NCBI GenBank assembly: GCA_015179045.1
Contig: WHUZ01000013.1
Span: forward strand, 1,116,001 to 1,180,000
DNA from: Kalaharituber pfeilii
Taxonomy: Eukaryota; Ascomycota; Pezizomycetes; Pezizales; Pezizaceae
DNA length: 64,000 bases
Direction: 5' to 3'
The translations under genes and the position numbers were made by a program. Positions within the stretch are counted from its first letter, which is position 1, and each line of letters opens with the position of its first letter. Under the pieces are notes generated by a model that saw only the letters and a list, made by a program, of their open reading frames with translations, did not search any database and was not told where the DNA came from. Positions 12,275 to 25,900 of the stretch are shown here, one piece after another.

Positions 12275-13515
12275 ATGATCCAAACACAAACCGATCGCAG
12301 CTCGTACTGGCCCATGCCGCACCAGTACCAGTTCAATCCGCATCTACGATCATCATATGGAACTCAGCATAGCCCAATACACCATTCTCCTCTACATTCT
12401 CCTCTACAACTTACGCCTGTACATCACTCCTCCATACACTCGGTTCACCATTCTCCATTGAGCCCTTCAATACATCAGTCACTACACTCCTCCTACACTA
12501 CTTCTTCATCCATGGCCCAAAACCATCACCACCACCAGACCCAAGGAGCGGCTGAGCCTAGAATGATGCAGATGGTTGAAAGAGATCTTTCTTCTTACGG
12601 TTCTTGTCCTGCTCAGACACAGACACTGGACGGCTTCCCAACTGCCTCACAATTTGAGGATCTACTCAATGATTACATACTCTCTCTTTCACCAAAGAAA
12701 CGAGATAAGGCATTAATCCCACAAAAACGCTATGATAACATCCTTGCTGTTTTGAGGGATCCGAAGTGCACCACTATCGAAAGTGCACAATTTCGATTCT
12801 GGGCAAAGAAGATGTTCCGCCTATCAACTGAGGATCCAAACTCTAATACCGTCTGTCACGAGGGAAAGCCTGTTGCGGTTCGTGAACAATTATATAATGT
12901 TTTAACAGAATCTCACAATCGAGCCCAACATGGAGGCCGTGATAAGACGTCAGCGGAGGTTCGCAAGCATTATTCGTGGTATGTTTATTAGTCTCCCAGC
13001 TGGTTGGATGAACGTTAACCATTTACCTTGATTGAAATAGGGTTCCAAAAGAGCTGATTGCACGCTTTGTGCGTCATTGTCCCAGCTGCACTCTTCGCCG
13101 GAGCAGCCCTCTAGACTATCCCGCCCTGACCTCAAGAAGTCAGGATCCCTACAGCAAATCTATTGAATCAATGTCATCCAGCCCAGCCTATAGCAAGGGC
13201 ATGGAAAGCTCCGCGCCGAGCCCTACATATAGCAACGCCCCATCGTCACCATCAGGAATGAGCCCAATTCTGCGGCACCCTTCAACTGATGCCCTGGGAT
13301 CTCTACATGCTGGAGTTCCTGTATCTAGCCAATCAATGCCTCAACTACAGGGGATGGCTACTGGGAATGTAATGATGCCCAGTACTAACGGCAGTGGAGA
13401 TGTCACTGCTTATCCATATGGATATAGTAATGGCATCGGTGAAGGCTCTGGAGGCGGTCTGGTTACGGTTTCAAACATGGATCCTCATGGGATATATTCT
13501 CGTGGTACGAATTGA
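12275..13515 (+). CDS. H2C2 zinc-finger DNA-binding protein (integrase-type zinc domain)
   Basis: Exons 12275-12978 and 13041-13515, separated by a 62-nt intron with a GTATGT donor, give 392 residues. Residues 20-90 are low-complexity, rich in His, Ser and Pro with repeated HHSPL/HSPLHSPL units. The core domain (about 110-255) contains FEDLLNDYILSLSPKKRDKA and then a zinc-binding His2-Cys2 unit: His214-x4-His219 in ESHNRAQHGGRDK and Cys248-x2-Cys251 in FVRHCPSC. Splicing is needed to join SW to VPKELIARF inside this domain. The C-terminal third is Ser/Gly/Met-rich. I know this domain from ascomycete proteins with the H2C2 finger (Pfam zf-H2C2, linked to histone upstream activating sequences) and from retroelement integrases. 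No catalytic integrase core follows, so a transcription-factor role is more likely than a transposon remnant. Its target genes cannot be told from sequence. Confidence 0.8.
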
Positions 13516-16500
13516 TGGTTAAATGAACTTTATGACTGAGATGAACGACAGTGGAAGATCTTCACTTTTCATTTTTGACTTTACGACCTTCAACGGCTTG
13601 AGCAGCAAATCAAACTCCTGGACGGGTATTGATCTCGTCAATATCTCTGGCATTTCTTATATTAATTTCCCTTTTTCTTGTGAATTTTTCTCCCCCACTT
13701 TTTTTCTGTGCTTTTGTTACCATCTTTTCCTTCCTCTTTTCTTTTCTTTTTTTTTTTGCTCCTTATTTTTTGGATTTTCCTATTTCCCATCTATCTTTTT
13801 TCCGGTCATTTACGACAATCCCAGTGGGTTAATTTGTGGAGGAGGAAGAAGTTCAGGATCTGTGAAGAGTTGGAAACAAGTCTTCACTGACCTTCCTTTC
13901 TACTAATATCTCTGCTGAGAACACAACCTCAATGGAGCCCAGCAATTCCTCATTCTTTTTCATCAAATCTACTGGCGTGGGAATTACGTAATCGTCCATC
14001 CAAGTAGTTCGAGTGCAGTCTACCTGCAAAAGAGGAACTCCACAGCCTTCTTTTGGGTCCCAGCAGCAAAGGCTCTGGGAGAAAATGAAAGAAAAGTCTA
14101 TTGTTTTTGGTTCTTATCTTCTGCGCATGCACACAATGTGCCAGTGGCATTGTAAATATCCCCCACCCTGATCAACTAAGTTTTGCGCCTCACCTCTTCT
14201 GTTTACGGTCGCATTTTTATTCTCATCGATCAAGATTGAGCTTGGATTGGGTTATGGTGCCCATTAACATTCTTGGTTCTCACTCAGGGTAATTTGGTCA
14301 CATAGTGATTGTATTTAAAAGGGGTTCTGATTTGGTGTGTGCCTTAGCTCGTCGATGCTTGAAGTCCCACTGACTTATTGTCTAATTATTTGCTTTGTGG
14401 TACTTGAATTTACCTTTTACTGCTGCGTTGTTTAGTTATATTGTTGATTTGTGTTTGAATTCTTCCGTTACATATTGTTCTTTCAGTTGCTTTCTTGATT
14501 ACTGTCAGCTCGATATCTTAATTGATTGTGTTTGGTTCAGCTAGTGAATGCCCAATTGTTCAATTCTGCGGTATGTTTTGTACCTCTAACCTCACATTTC
14601 CGTAACATTACCCAAACAAGAAGTTTGTCAAGAGCAAATCCACTGAGAGAGAGCGCCCGCACAGGCAACATAGACATGGTTTTATTCACCGTGGTGATGG
14701 TAGGATAATATAGACCCCTACATATAGATATGTTTTCTTACCCCTCAAAGAAAACTGGCAAAGCGAAGCGGAAAAGAGTTACAAACCTGCGGCTATTTTG
14801 GTTTGAACGGGTGGACGTGACTTAAGGTATCCAATATGCCCTTTCCAAACCAATTTCTAGATTTTCTTTTGTCTTTTTTCTTTTTCTTTTTCTTTTTTTT
14901 TTTTTTTTTTTTTTTTTTTTCCAACTAACCTGCCATGGTGTAGACATCGCTTTTCCTAGAAATCCCTCTTTCTAAAGTTTCTTATATCCATTGATAGCGA
15001 ATTATACATGTTTTACTCATTTCTACACCCTTTGCAAGAATGGATCCTGTGACTTTTCCCTCTCATCTTACTTCATCAGGTGGAGGAATCAAGCAAATCT
15101 TTTCCCTTACAGTGACTATTAGTATACTTTGCCCAAAATTTTGTACCCCTATCAATCCAGAATCAAAACGATCTTCGGATACACATAGCAGCCATTGATA
15201 TTGCCATCACGAACTAGAAGCGGTGTGCAGTAAATCTAGCCTCCCATGGTCTTGTCGCGACAACACACACAGCACGAGAGCAAGCGAGCGACGACAACGT
15301 GCTATTGGCTGGTCAAGGGCTGGAGGGGGGGGGTTGATAGATTAGATTCTCTTCAATTTTCATGTGCAAAAAAGAACAGCAAAGCCTGAGCAGGGAAACA
15401 GCCGAGAAGGAATAGGGCGTTAGGGCTAACCATGAGATGAACGTGTCTTTTGTTCTGTTGTCGAATTTCAGCCCGAGTCGGGTAGCGAGTATTATTATTT
15501 TTATTATTATTATTATTATTTTCCTCTTTTCCCTTTTGTTTTGGGTTGTTGCGATCGGAGATCACGTACGTCCGTGGTCTGCTTTTGCTGTCGTTCCATT
15601 GATGGCTGGGCGGTGAGCCAGGGACTACTAGTAAGGGACAGCGAGCGGGTCGGGTTTGGTCTGTTGGGGCTGCCGTTTCCGAGACAAGGGCTGCTGCTGG
15701 GTGCAGCGCAGAGCCCCGCTGAAGCTCCTCGCCCCTCAAGGCGCAGCCGACTCTACCTTCTCCACCTGCTGCTGCTGCGGCCACTGCTGAGTGGCCGACC
15801 TGCCCGTTCCCTATTGGCGTGCTGGTTCTGTGGTATCCGCCTATAATCCTTATGCTCGGCAACGCCAATGGCACGCTTATCGAGAACTCTGCTCGATATT
15901 CTCCAACACCCCCCCCCCCCCCCCCCCCCCCCGCCCCCACCAAACGAAAATTAAAAAAAAAAAAAAAAAGAGTGCCCCATCGACCGTACATACTACAAGT
16001 AGCTCCGTGATCCTTCTCTCCGTTCACAATCGACATCGAGTGTGCATTCGAATTAACGTGGCCCTGAGAAAGCCCATGCAATGCAGTATCACCTGCACAT
16101 GTGCATCTACAGCCAAGCAATTTACTCAACTACTCAAGACCTCGACTGGATGATCAACGTTCCCAACTCAGTACCACCAATCTTGACATGTGGATGATTG
16201 ACATAGAAACCGAACAGCACACCATATTCCCTCTCTTAACTTTCAGCTGTTTCATCGAGAGACTTGAGCCGAGCTGGAGCCTCAAACACCTCAAGGGCGA
16301 TTTCTCAAGATACATATCATGTGTCTCATCATATTCTGCTCGCCAAGGCAATACTGAGTTCATGCGCGGCCCGTAGGCCTGAACACAAAATGTGACTTCT
16401 TCCTCCCTATCTGTACTTAGCTGGCATGACCAGATTCCAAAGGTTGACGCAGGGCTGTCTTTCCATTGCCAGGTGCAATATAGCAAGTATCACAATCCTT

Positions 16501-19500
16501 ATCCCTTATCCGTTCTCCCTTGTCATCGTCTGCCATGATTAGTATGCTTACCAAGCTTCCTGATTCTGATAGCCTGACAGGATCGGTGATCCATTTATCC
16601 TACTCTGGTCCTCTCGCTCACCATCACCCTTGCTCGTCCCGGCTCCGGCCATGATCACGGTTATCCGGGACTTGGCCCACAGCCGTGGGGGTGTCGTGGG
16701 CATGGACTGGGCGTGGGGCCCATCCCGGCAGGCACCTGCTGGATCATATATCACATCTCTCGTATCAAAGCGGCAGAGCTTATATCGAAACCCCATTCAT
16801 GCTTACCAGACAGTCATGGTGGCCCATGGCCCGGGAACAAGGAGACTACTTTAGATCAAGATAATAAAGCCAAAATTAGGCAACAAGGGTCCTCAATCAC
16901 CTAGCATTTAGGCAGACAAAATCAGAATAGGTTTATCTAGCTCTCTACATCCTAGAGTAATGTGGACGGCTGGCAATGGTCGATATCTTGGTATCAATAT
17001 CTTTCCTATTATTCCTCACCCCACAAGCTGCCTGGCACGGCCGGGGAGGAGTTGCAGTTGGATGGTGATGGCAATGGGTGGTGGTAGGGTTTACATATCA
17101 TACCTACATATGCACTGTATTTGGCAAGGGTTCAATCGCGACTTGAGTTCTGAGAAGTTTTCTCAACCCACACACCATCTTTTTTTAATTCTCTTGATTT
17201 ATAGGTAAAATTAACACATACATATATTTAGATATTTCTAGAGATAAAAAATCCTCCGGTTGCGGAGATTAAGAGCAGGACAGGATCTTTTGAATACCAT
17301 TGTGGTTAGCTAATATATGTAGGGCTTTCTCGTGTTGTGATATGTATTTAGTATATCTTGAGTTGTGAAAATATGTAGATTTATATTTACTGGTACTTCA
17401 TGACAAGGGAGGCGTGCTCAGGTACATAGCTACAAGTCGCCAAACATCTATTAGTTCGTTCCAATTGCAACGTTGAGGGGAACAATTAACTAGATACACT
17501 ATTGCAACATTACAGATACCTTATCGTCTCCTATCTATTTTAATTCTGAGCCCTTTTTTTCGTTTTATTTTTCTTCCTATATATCCTTTATAAACGTGTA
17601 TAGAAGTTTATTTGTACCTATCTGGTTACATCATGTTCCCTCAATACATTATAGATACTTACACATACCAGATGCATTTCGTTAGGTTTAACATATAAAG
17701 AAATTAAAAGAAAGTAACTTACATAGCGACAAGATACTTTCATCATTATCCCGTGGAAGGTCCGCTCTTCAAGCATGTTTTGCGGGAATTTGATAAATTA
17801 GGAATATCGTCTTGATCGAATGATAACGGTTTCGTGGAAAACCGCCGTATCGCTAGCCAGACCCTGGAGTCAAAATGTCAATTGCACGTGGCACGCGTTT
17901 TGGGGGGGGTGGAAGCGGAAAGAAAAAGAAGGGGGCAACCAGTTAATGCACGCTTTGGCACCGCAAGCCACAACTCAACAACGAATGATCACAAACAACG
18001 ACAACAACAAACCGGGCATCAAATATCAAACCAGACCGGGCCAGATTCGCCCACACACTAACTCTACTCCACCACCATCACTACCCGATACTGGTACCGA
18101 GCCAGTGCCGACAATCACGGGGGATCCACAGTACACATAGAGTGCATACGGTGGTTGTACTCGGCTTAGCTGGCCAAATGCCATGATTGCCACCGCCATT
18201 GGCTCCTACTTCTTGCTAGCAAAGCAACCAATTCGTCAAACAAGGCTTTTTGCTTCTTCGGCCATTAGCTAAACGCCGGTATACCCCACCCGCACACCCT
18301 CTCGCGAATTGCTACACAATATAAAGTATTGGAGGGGGAATATAAATAGAAGCTACGAGTTAATATAAATGCAGCAATGTATTTTTTTTTCCCCCTACAT
18401 ATTACATCTATCATAGCCAGCCAAGACGCGCGTTTTGCTTTGCGTGGGGCACTCGCTGTGTGGGCTGCTGCTGTACTGTCTGCACGTTATGTATGTACAG
18501 TACAGAACATGTGCGCAAGAAAATGGAAGGGTGACCAGTCGGTAGGTGGAGTATCAACCGCAAGGGCAAGGCTGCGGTTATAAAACTTCTACAACAGTAT
18601 GAGTACCTATTTGCAACCCACGTACAGCACTGCTCGCCTCTCCCCTGTCGAAGCCTCGACGAGCATCCGTCCATCCGCACTGCCGGCTCCAGGTTCCAAA
18701 TCAATAACCTCAGTGGCTAAGCCCGTTCGATACGTACAGTACATACATAAGCGATGGATGGCGTGCGGGCACTGGCAGGTCGTATGCTCCATGCTTCGGC
18801 AGTCTTGTGCATCTAGAAAATGCATTAAATTCTGATTTGATGCTTTTGAATAAGTTGGGGTTCGGGCTTGAGCTAGCCCTGAACCATTTCATTTATGTGT
18901 ACCTGCAACTGTTATAAATTGAAGACAACCAGACTAAAATTGAAGCGTCAACAGGAGAAAACTCCTCGAGTTCTGAAGATGCTCACTTACTTAGATAGGA
19001 AACGTTCGCGCAAGATGTTTCATTGGCTGCGCAGCCTCGCGACTACCCACCTAGGAAATGTCACCAACATCCATCCTCCTGCTGCCGTCGCCGTCCCAAC
19101 AGCTTATTCGTCCGCTCCCACCGCGATCGCGGGGGTCGCATTAAGTAAGAGATATACTCTAGCACTACCACGAAGCTTCGAAAATATTCCCTCGGCCTCC
19201 CTCCGACCTTCCTTCAGCCTGTTCTGGGCGCATCATGTTGCGACGGCGAGCATCAGCATTGATCAGCTTACCTTGCACTTGTGCGAACTCCGCTCCATCA
19301 CGACCACCAGCTGAAGATTTTGCGAAGTAAAACGTACATACGGAGGAAGAAGCAATGTTCTTTCTCCCCTGTGCGTTTGTATCCCCGGCTGCCGTCGTTT
19401 GCCAGCAGGTGCTAAGTACGAGCTACGTACTGATACCAAGGTGCCTGACCATCTCTTGATCTGGTATATACCTATCCTGGAGAAATGAAAGAGCGAAGGG

Positions 19501-19902
19501 ACGGCAGTAGTGCAGCAGGACTGTTTAGCTCGTATGCATCGCATCGGGGCCAGGGTATACAATGTGAAGATTATCGTGGGGCGTGGGTTGAGAAAAGTGA
19601 AAGGCGAGTTGTGAAGAACAGGGCTGTTTGAGGTTTTGCTTGCTAGCTGGCAGCAAGCTTTGAGACCTATCGTTGTGAACCAGTGAATAACCCAATGCAA
19701 ACATGTGGGTGGGTGAGCTCGTTTCTGTTACACTGGTACTACCCTGGCACAGGAATTTGTTCTTGTCCCAAAAAAACAAAGAAAATGAAAATGAAATTGA
19801 TAAAAAAAAGGAGATCTCCCGATCGCATCGATCGCCTGCATGGAAAGGTACCACTTTACAGGCACGTTAGCAGCGAACTAAAACCGAAACCTTGCACGCA
19901 GC

Positions 19903-19986
19903 ACATCCACATCCACATCCACATCCACATCCACATCCACATCCACATCCACATCCACATCCACATCCACATCCACATCCACATCC
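19903..19986. repeat. (ACATCC)14 hexanucleotide array
   Basis: Fourteen uninterrupted copies of ACATCC. In two frames it would encode alternating His-Pro or, on the other strand, Cys-Gly, which explains long open frames here that are not genes. The perfect units suggest recent expansion or a polymorphic locus. Confidence 0.97.
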
Positions 19987-22916
19987 TACCCCACCATCTA
20001 CATGGCTACGTTTAAAGCCTCTTTTTAGCTGTGGTTGTTTCTCGGCACGATGCCATTCCCATGTCTCATGCAGTGCATGCCCATCCATCCACGCCAGCCT
20101 TGTTATGCAGAACCAAGGGAAGCTCACTGGGTGTGTGGCCAAGCTTGGTAGCATACTTATGTGCATAACCTACTACCTATTCACACGCACACCACGCCTC
20201 AATACACTTCAACGCACACCCTACCTAGACACACACCTGGCTCATGCACTCACAGCACCCCACCTCACCCCACGCCTCATTGGCAAATCCTTCGAGTATC
20301 TGTTAATAATTGCCGGAAATCTGATTTCGTTAGTAAGATGGGGGTTTTGCAGACGTAGCAGGGGAGGCGGCCAACAGACATGCACTCGAATTTCGTGTCA
20401 GGAATGTGGATATGAAGGCTGCATGTGGATAGCTGATATTTAGGAATTTAGCTTACCTGAGCTTTCGCAAAATGGACCAGTTGCGTTCCTTTCTCCGAGG
20501 CAGCACCCAGATCTCTCCAGCTTGATTTTCTCACATATATCAAAGATAAGCTTCTGATATGGATACAGTACATGTGTACCTGAAGTACGGTATGCTACCA
20601 AATGTCCACCTCTATTGCATCATCCCATGTCTGTTGCAATCGCAAAGCTTTATTTTGTTTCTTAAGCAGTACCAAAAGTACCAACCATATCTTCCTCCTA
20701 ACTCATTCTTTTCTTTGACTATCTAGTGTAGAAGGTGCTTAACATATTCAGGTAGGCCGTGGGTTCATAGAAAGTCAGCAGCTTTTAGTTCCTGCCACAA
20801 ACCAAGACGCTATGGGTAGGTGTGTTGTCACATGTATGGGACGTCGTGAATAGATACTGGTTACGGCGAGCAGATGCCGAGTGCAATATACTAACCCAGA
20901 ATTCTTCAGACGTGGCACGAGACTAGCATTGCTGCATGCCAATGCTATCATTTAATAACGGCTGACACTGGCCTTCCACCCAAGTGGTTTCTGGCAGACA
21001 TAAGACTTGCGATCAATATGTTCTGCGCTGGTTCTCGGGCCAATTACAATGATCTGAAGTAATCTCAGAATAAGGATAACCCCATAAGGCAAGAATGTTC
21101 GGTATTTTTGGTTCCATCATCTCATGCAAGAGGACTTCCTTTTCATTCCTACTTTTGATTATTGCTTTGAGGTAATCCGAAACTGAGCCCGAGATCAGCT
21201 CTGTACCCACTGGCGTACGACTGAGTGTATGGTGGACTCTCGATTGTGCACATCATGCCCGTGAGGCTATATGGCACTCTGCAGGATAGTATCATACTGA
21301 CGCAGAAAAAAGTAAACTATGAAGGGAAACATTTTTCCGACTGAAGAAATAGCAACAGCAGTTGTGATTGCTATTACGATTGTAACTGCGAGAGAAAAAT
21401 CGACACAACTCCAGCAGGCGCTACAATACCAAACACGGATGGGTTATGTGCTTGTGAATGCTTGCTTTATGTTTCCTCCATGTAAAGCTATAGGTAGGAT
21501 CATATGTGTGGGCGTCACAAGCTTTCAAAAACGTCTCGGAACCAAATTTGTGGAAGATATCCCTTCAAGCATATATTCCCGCTCTTGAGTAACGCTAACC
21601 GTAGCACGCATACATACCACATTGATTTGATGATGCCTTAACTACCACAACGAAGCTGAAGATTGAGTCACAGAGCATTTCGCATATTAAATGTGTTCGA
21701 ATTCAAGACGAGGCGAGGCGAAGCTTTCAAGTTTGGACTCCAATGGAGAAGTGGAGAGCGGGGCGGCTGTCACGGTTGCTGTGTGTGGACGTTTTGCAAA
21801 TTGAGTCTCGAAAACTCCTCCATCGAGGGTGGGGGGTTAGAGATGAAACAAAAAGCAATATTCTTAGAGGAGTGAGGTGGACCCAAAAAAATAAACAAAA
21901 GAACGGATGTAAATGCCTAGTTTTGGGGCTAGTTGATATTGCATTTTGCAATCGCAACATCCTAGGAGGCTTTGAATTGCAGCGGCTCAGAATGCGTAGC
22001 TTGTCCAGAGGGGCACCTGTTGAAATAATTTAGTCAACAGAAAGTGCGTGCAGTGATACTTAGCTAAGAAATAATGGTGGTGCGGTATGATAACCGATGA
22101 TCGAGGATCGGGGACTGTAACTGCATATTGATATGAAACTGATGATATGACTATCGTTATCGATAAGGAAATAGTCGGGAAGCTCGGAGGCACAATTGTC
22201 GCGGAGATAGGAAGGGCAGGGCAGGCGCTGGACAGGGAGAAAGGCAAAGAGATCTCGTAAGTTGCAATGCATCGATGGCTTGATACCACAACTGGGTGTA
22301 ATATGCATGTTTAACTCTGGATAATTAGAGAGCAACCAGGCTAATTAGAGGGAGCGGGATATTGTTGAACTGGATAACAATAGAGCTTGTGACCAACATG
22401 CCACGTGACAAATAGCCGCACACAAAGTGTCTTAAGCCTTCTTATGAATTAGCACAATATGCAACCCTTATAGTTGCTTCCTATCAAAGGCGCAATCTCT
22501 CCAAGCTGGTTGCTCGGTCGTTTGTAAATGTGCATTGTTCAACGTTGATACGGTTGATGACTTAGGTCCACGACTTTGGATTGGAAGTTCAACATTCCAG
22601 TGCTGTGGTGAAAGTTAATGCCTATGGATGAGATTGTCCTCGGACACATCTATAGTAAATTAGAACCGGTTAGACAAGGAAGCTCTTGGGTTGCACATAC
22701 CAGTTATAGAGATCATCAAATTTGCTGATGTAATCTTTTTTCCATATCATCCCTGGTTTGTCGTATATGGAATTGTATGCTAGAGCTTGCCGTGGCAGCT
22801 GACAGAGATTATGTCAGTTAATATATTGCGGTTGAGACCTACAGGAAGAGCGGAACGGCTCGATAAGTCCGTTTTGGGCCATTGAGACACTGATTCTGAA
22901 CCCAAATGTGCAGCTT

Positions 22917-22917
<1 letters not shown>

Positions 22918-22962
<45 letters not shown>
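22918..22962. repeat. 45-nt poly-T run
   Basis: The longest homopolymer in the window. It could be the reverse-strand tail of a retroinsertion, but I found no flanking duplication. Shorter runs of the same kind lie at 14893-14920, 43134-43166 (A), 47772-47804 and near 49029-49057 (A). Confidence 0.9.
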
Positions 22963-22963
<1 letters not shown>

Positions 22964-25900
22964 GTTTTAATATCATTACTCGCATGCCGCCATATGGGCT
23001 ATGGCGATTAGTTACATATGAGAGTAAGGAAAGGGTAAATAACATAAAGATGCTGCATAGGAAAATCCCACCGTCGGTCGCGACTCGTTACGTATGAGAA
23101 CAAGGAGAATTCATCTCCCCGCCCACTCCAGCATCTCTTTCAGTGGATCTCTCTCGCCTTCGGCGGATCCTTCACTGCGTCCGCTCCCCCTGGCCACTTC
23201 CGTCTCCATGCTCTGCAAAACTTGTGTCGAATGTAAGCTTAAGCACGCCAACACCTCCGTTCTTGATCACTAGTTCTAAGTTTACTTTTGCTTTTGCAAT
23301 CAGGCCGGCCTGGGCCAGCAGTTAAAACTGTCTATATGCCCACCCGGACCTCGGGGGCACAGCCCTGCCTTCTCCAGTTCCATTGAATACGTGTGCATAT
23401 AAAGTTGCAGCTAGGCCTCAGCTGTCCAGGGTCGACTGAAACATAATATAAGCTCTTGCAGTCACTTTCATATGGATGCATACTAGCACTTACATACTAA
23501 GCAAAATGCTTGGTGAAGTTTAGGGAGAAACCATTAAAGACCTCGAGCTAGTACGTCTGGTGTATAAGAAGAAACCGCCGAAGGTTGCGCTGAGCTGGGC
23601 ACATGGTGATTTGTCTCTTATTGATCTCAAAGAGAATATATAGCAATATGCATTAGGATGCAAACTTGCCTTATCACTATCTCTTGGCCTCGAAGCAGAA
23701 TCCTATGGCAGTCTCAGCAACGGTGTGAGAAGATCATGAGCTGGGGCTCAGGAGTAAGGAGTCTGGGTGGGATACCGCGAGTGATACCGGTGCACGAGGA
23801 GCTGTTGAAGGCAAGTAGCAAAAACGGCTGAAGGAAGCTGCAGCTGGGCAGGAGAAGGTTTGTTAACAGCAAGGCCGCGAGCCGGGCAAGACTAACGGGC
23901 CGCAGCCAATGGCCAATTCCTGGCCACCTTCCAAAACGAGTAGTTCTCGGCGAGCTTTCCTAGTTCGACAACCGGCTGTCGCCAATCGAATGCGGGCCGA
24001 GTAATCATGCGGGCACCCAGATTGCATGCTGTGGCCTGCCGGCAAGCCGACAGCACAAATGCTAGCCATGCCGTGGCACCAATTGTCTCGTACTCCCAGC
24101 ACCGGTCTCAAATATATGTGTCGCGATTGTTCGTCTAGTTTGTTACATGTTTCTCGACCTCATGGTATATCCTGTTTGCCCTTGCTCACACAACAGATTA
24201 GTAAGTAAATCAAGGGCGGCCCGAGCCATACGCATACTGCGAAGTGTTCAGATGCATTTCTATGTTAGTACAGTAATAGGACGGATCCTCTAGCATCGTA
24301 CATCATCATCCTCTGAGCGAGTCTCACGCATACGCCTGTACATCCTGCTAACATGGCCATCACGCCAGTTCGCCCTGTCACATTATTACGTTCCAGATGA
24401 AGCAGCGGCGTCTCAAACACTTCGCTGATACATGCAATATTGCACAGCAGTGGAACTTCGAACACGTTCCTCGCTGGTTAGGATCATGCATTATCTGAGT
24501 AATGATATTATAATAAAAAACAAAAAAAACAAAACATGCGTTATCTCAGTATCCCCCCCCTAAGTGCATCAACGCGTCACCACGTCACCACAGATGAACC
24601 CACCAAGGGTATGTACATCTAGTCCTTGGTTCCCGTATCTAGGTACTTTTCCTGACGTGGTTAGATGAAAGGGGATACCTTTTGTCTGGTTCTGGACAAA
24701 ATCAACAGCTGGTGATTGGTTGAACGACAGCTCTGGCCACTTCAATAGAATTGCCCTTAAGCGTAGTAACGGGGCGGCCTTCCCCCTGCAGTCAGCAGAG
24801 GAACCGGATTGGGTATCCATGGTGTATTCCAGTCCCTGCGTATGTAAATATATATGCACTGGACGTGGTTCAAGTAGCAGGTCACATCACTTGAATAGAA
24901 AGGGCCCTCTATTGGTCCTTTTCTTCATCTCTGAGTCTGTTACTTGGCCCATGGTCTGATCACGGCTTCTTAAACAACTTCTCACCATCGGCTGTCCTTT
25001 GATCCAACAGATCATGTTTTCAGAGGTTGCTGACTTGATTCATTCTGTTTCAGCATGTCTATATTTCTAAGATTAAACAGTCTCCGAGCCAGCACACCAA
25101 TTGACTTCGATTGGAGAACTCACAAGCCAGCAAGATCGAAGTGCCGAGTATCAGATGTCAACTGTTACGGTAACTATAGTAACAGGGTGCCTCAGAAGAG
25201 GAGTCTCGATGATGAAGATTTCCCTGGCCTTTTGGCTGGCAGAATAATTATGCTCGAAAAGGCTCTAACGTTCTCGTTCCTAGATCTTGGACTGAAATAA
25301 TAGTAGTTTGCTATGCTTGGCAAATCCACATATTTATAACAGAGTACGTGACCAAACAGGATTCCTCGAGAGGGTAAGCATTCGTAACACGCACTGGCGT
25401 TCACTTGCGAAAATACTAAATGACTGCTAGGACATGTATCTCAGTCTATAGAGCACTCATGGCCAGGGAGGGTTCTAAATACTTAGATTAGATGGATAAT
25501 TAGGTTTTGTGTGGGACAATTGGTCCGGGTTTGAGGTTGAGGAGTATATCGTTGAATGAATCCTTCACGTTACTGACTTCTTTCACTAACATATTTACCG
25601 GATAGTGCTAGGGTTACTTACTATGATTTAATGAGGGCCAGAGTGCTCACAACCAATAATATCTCTACATGCGCCATTTGAATATGATACAACTAGACAT
25701 CTTTTCTACTCTTAGCAGTATAGAGCATTGCATTAGAATAAACGGCGGTATATCCAACGTCAGTACCAAAATTCCTGCATTGATTGACAAAAGCTGTTAA
25801 TAGAGCATTGCAAATTTTAATTTGCAGAGCCATAACCCGAATGGGAGGTGGAATTTGTGAAAGGCCGAGCGTCACGGTGGCCAGAGTGATGATTCTAGAC

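Noticed and set aside
19867..20166. Long Cys-Gly and His-Pro repeat frames on both strands
   Set aside because: They are produced by the ACATCC array and have no other protein-like sequence.
22918..22962. Poly-T run as a retroposon tail
   Set aside because: No target duplication could be found on either side.
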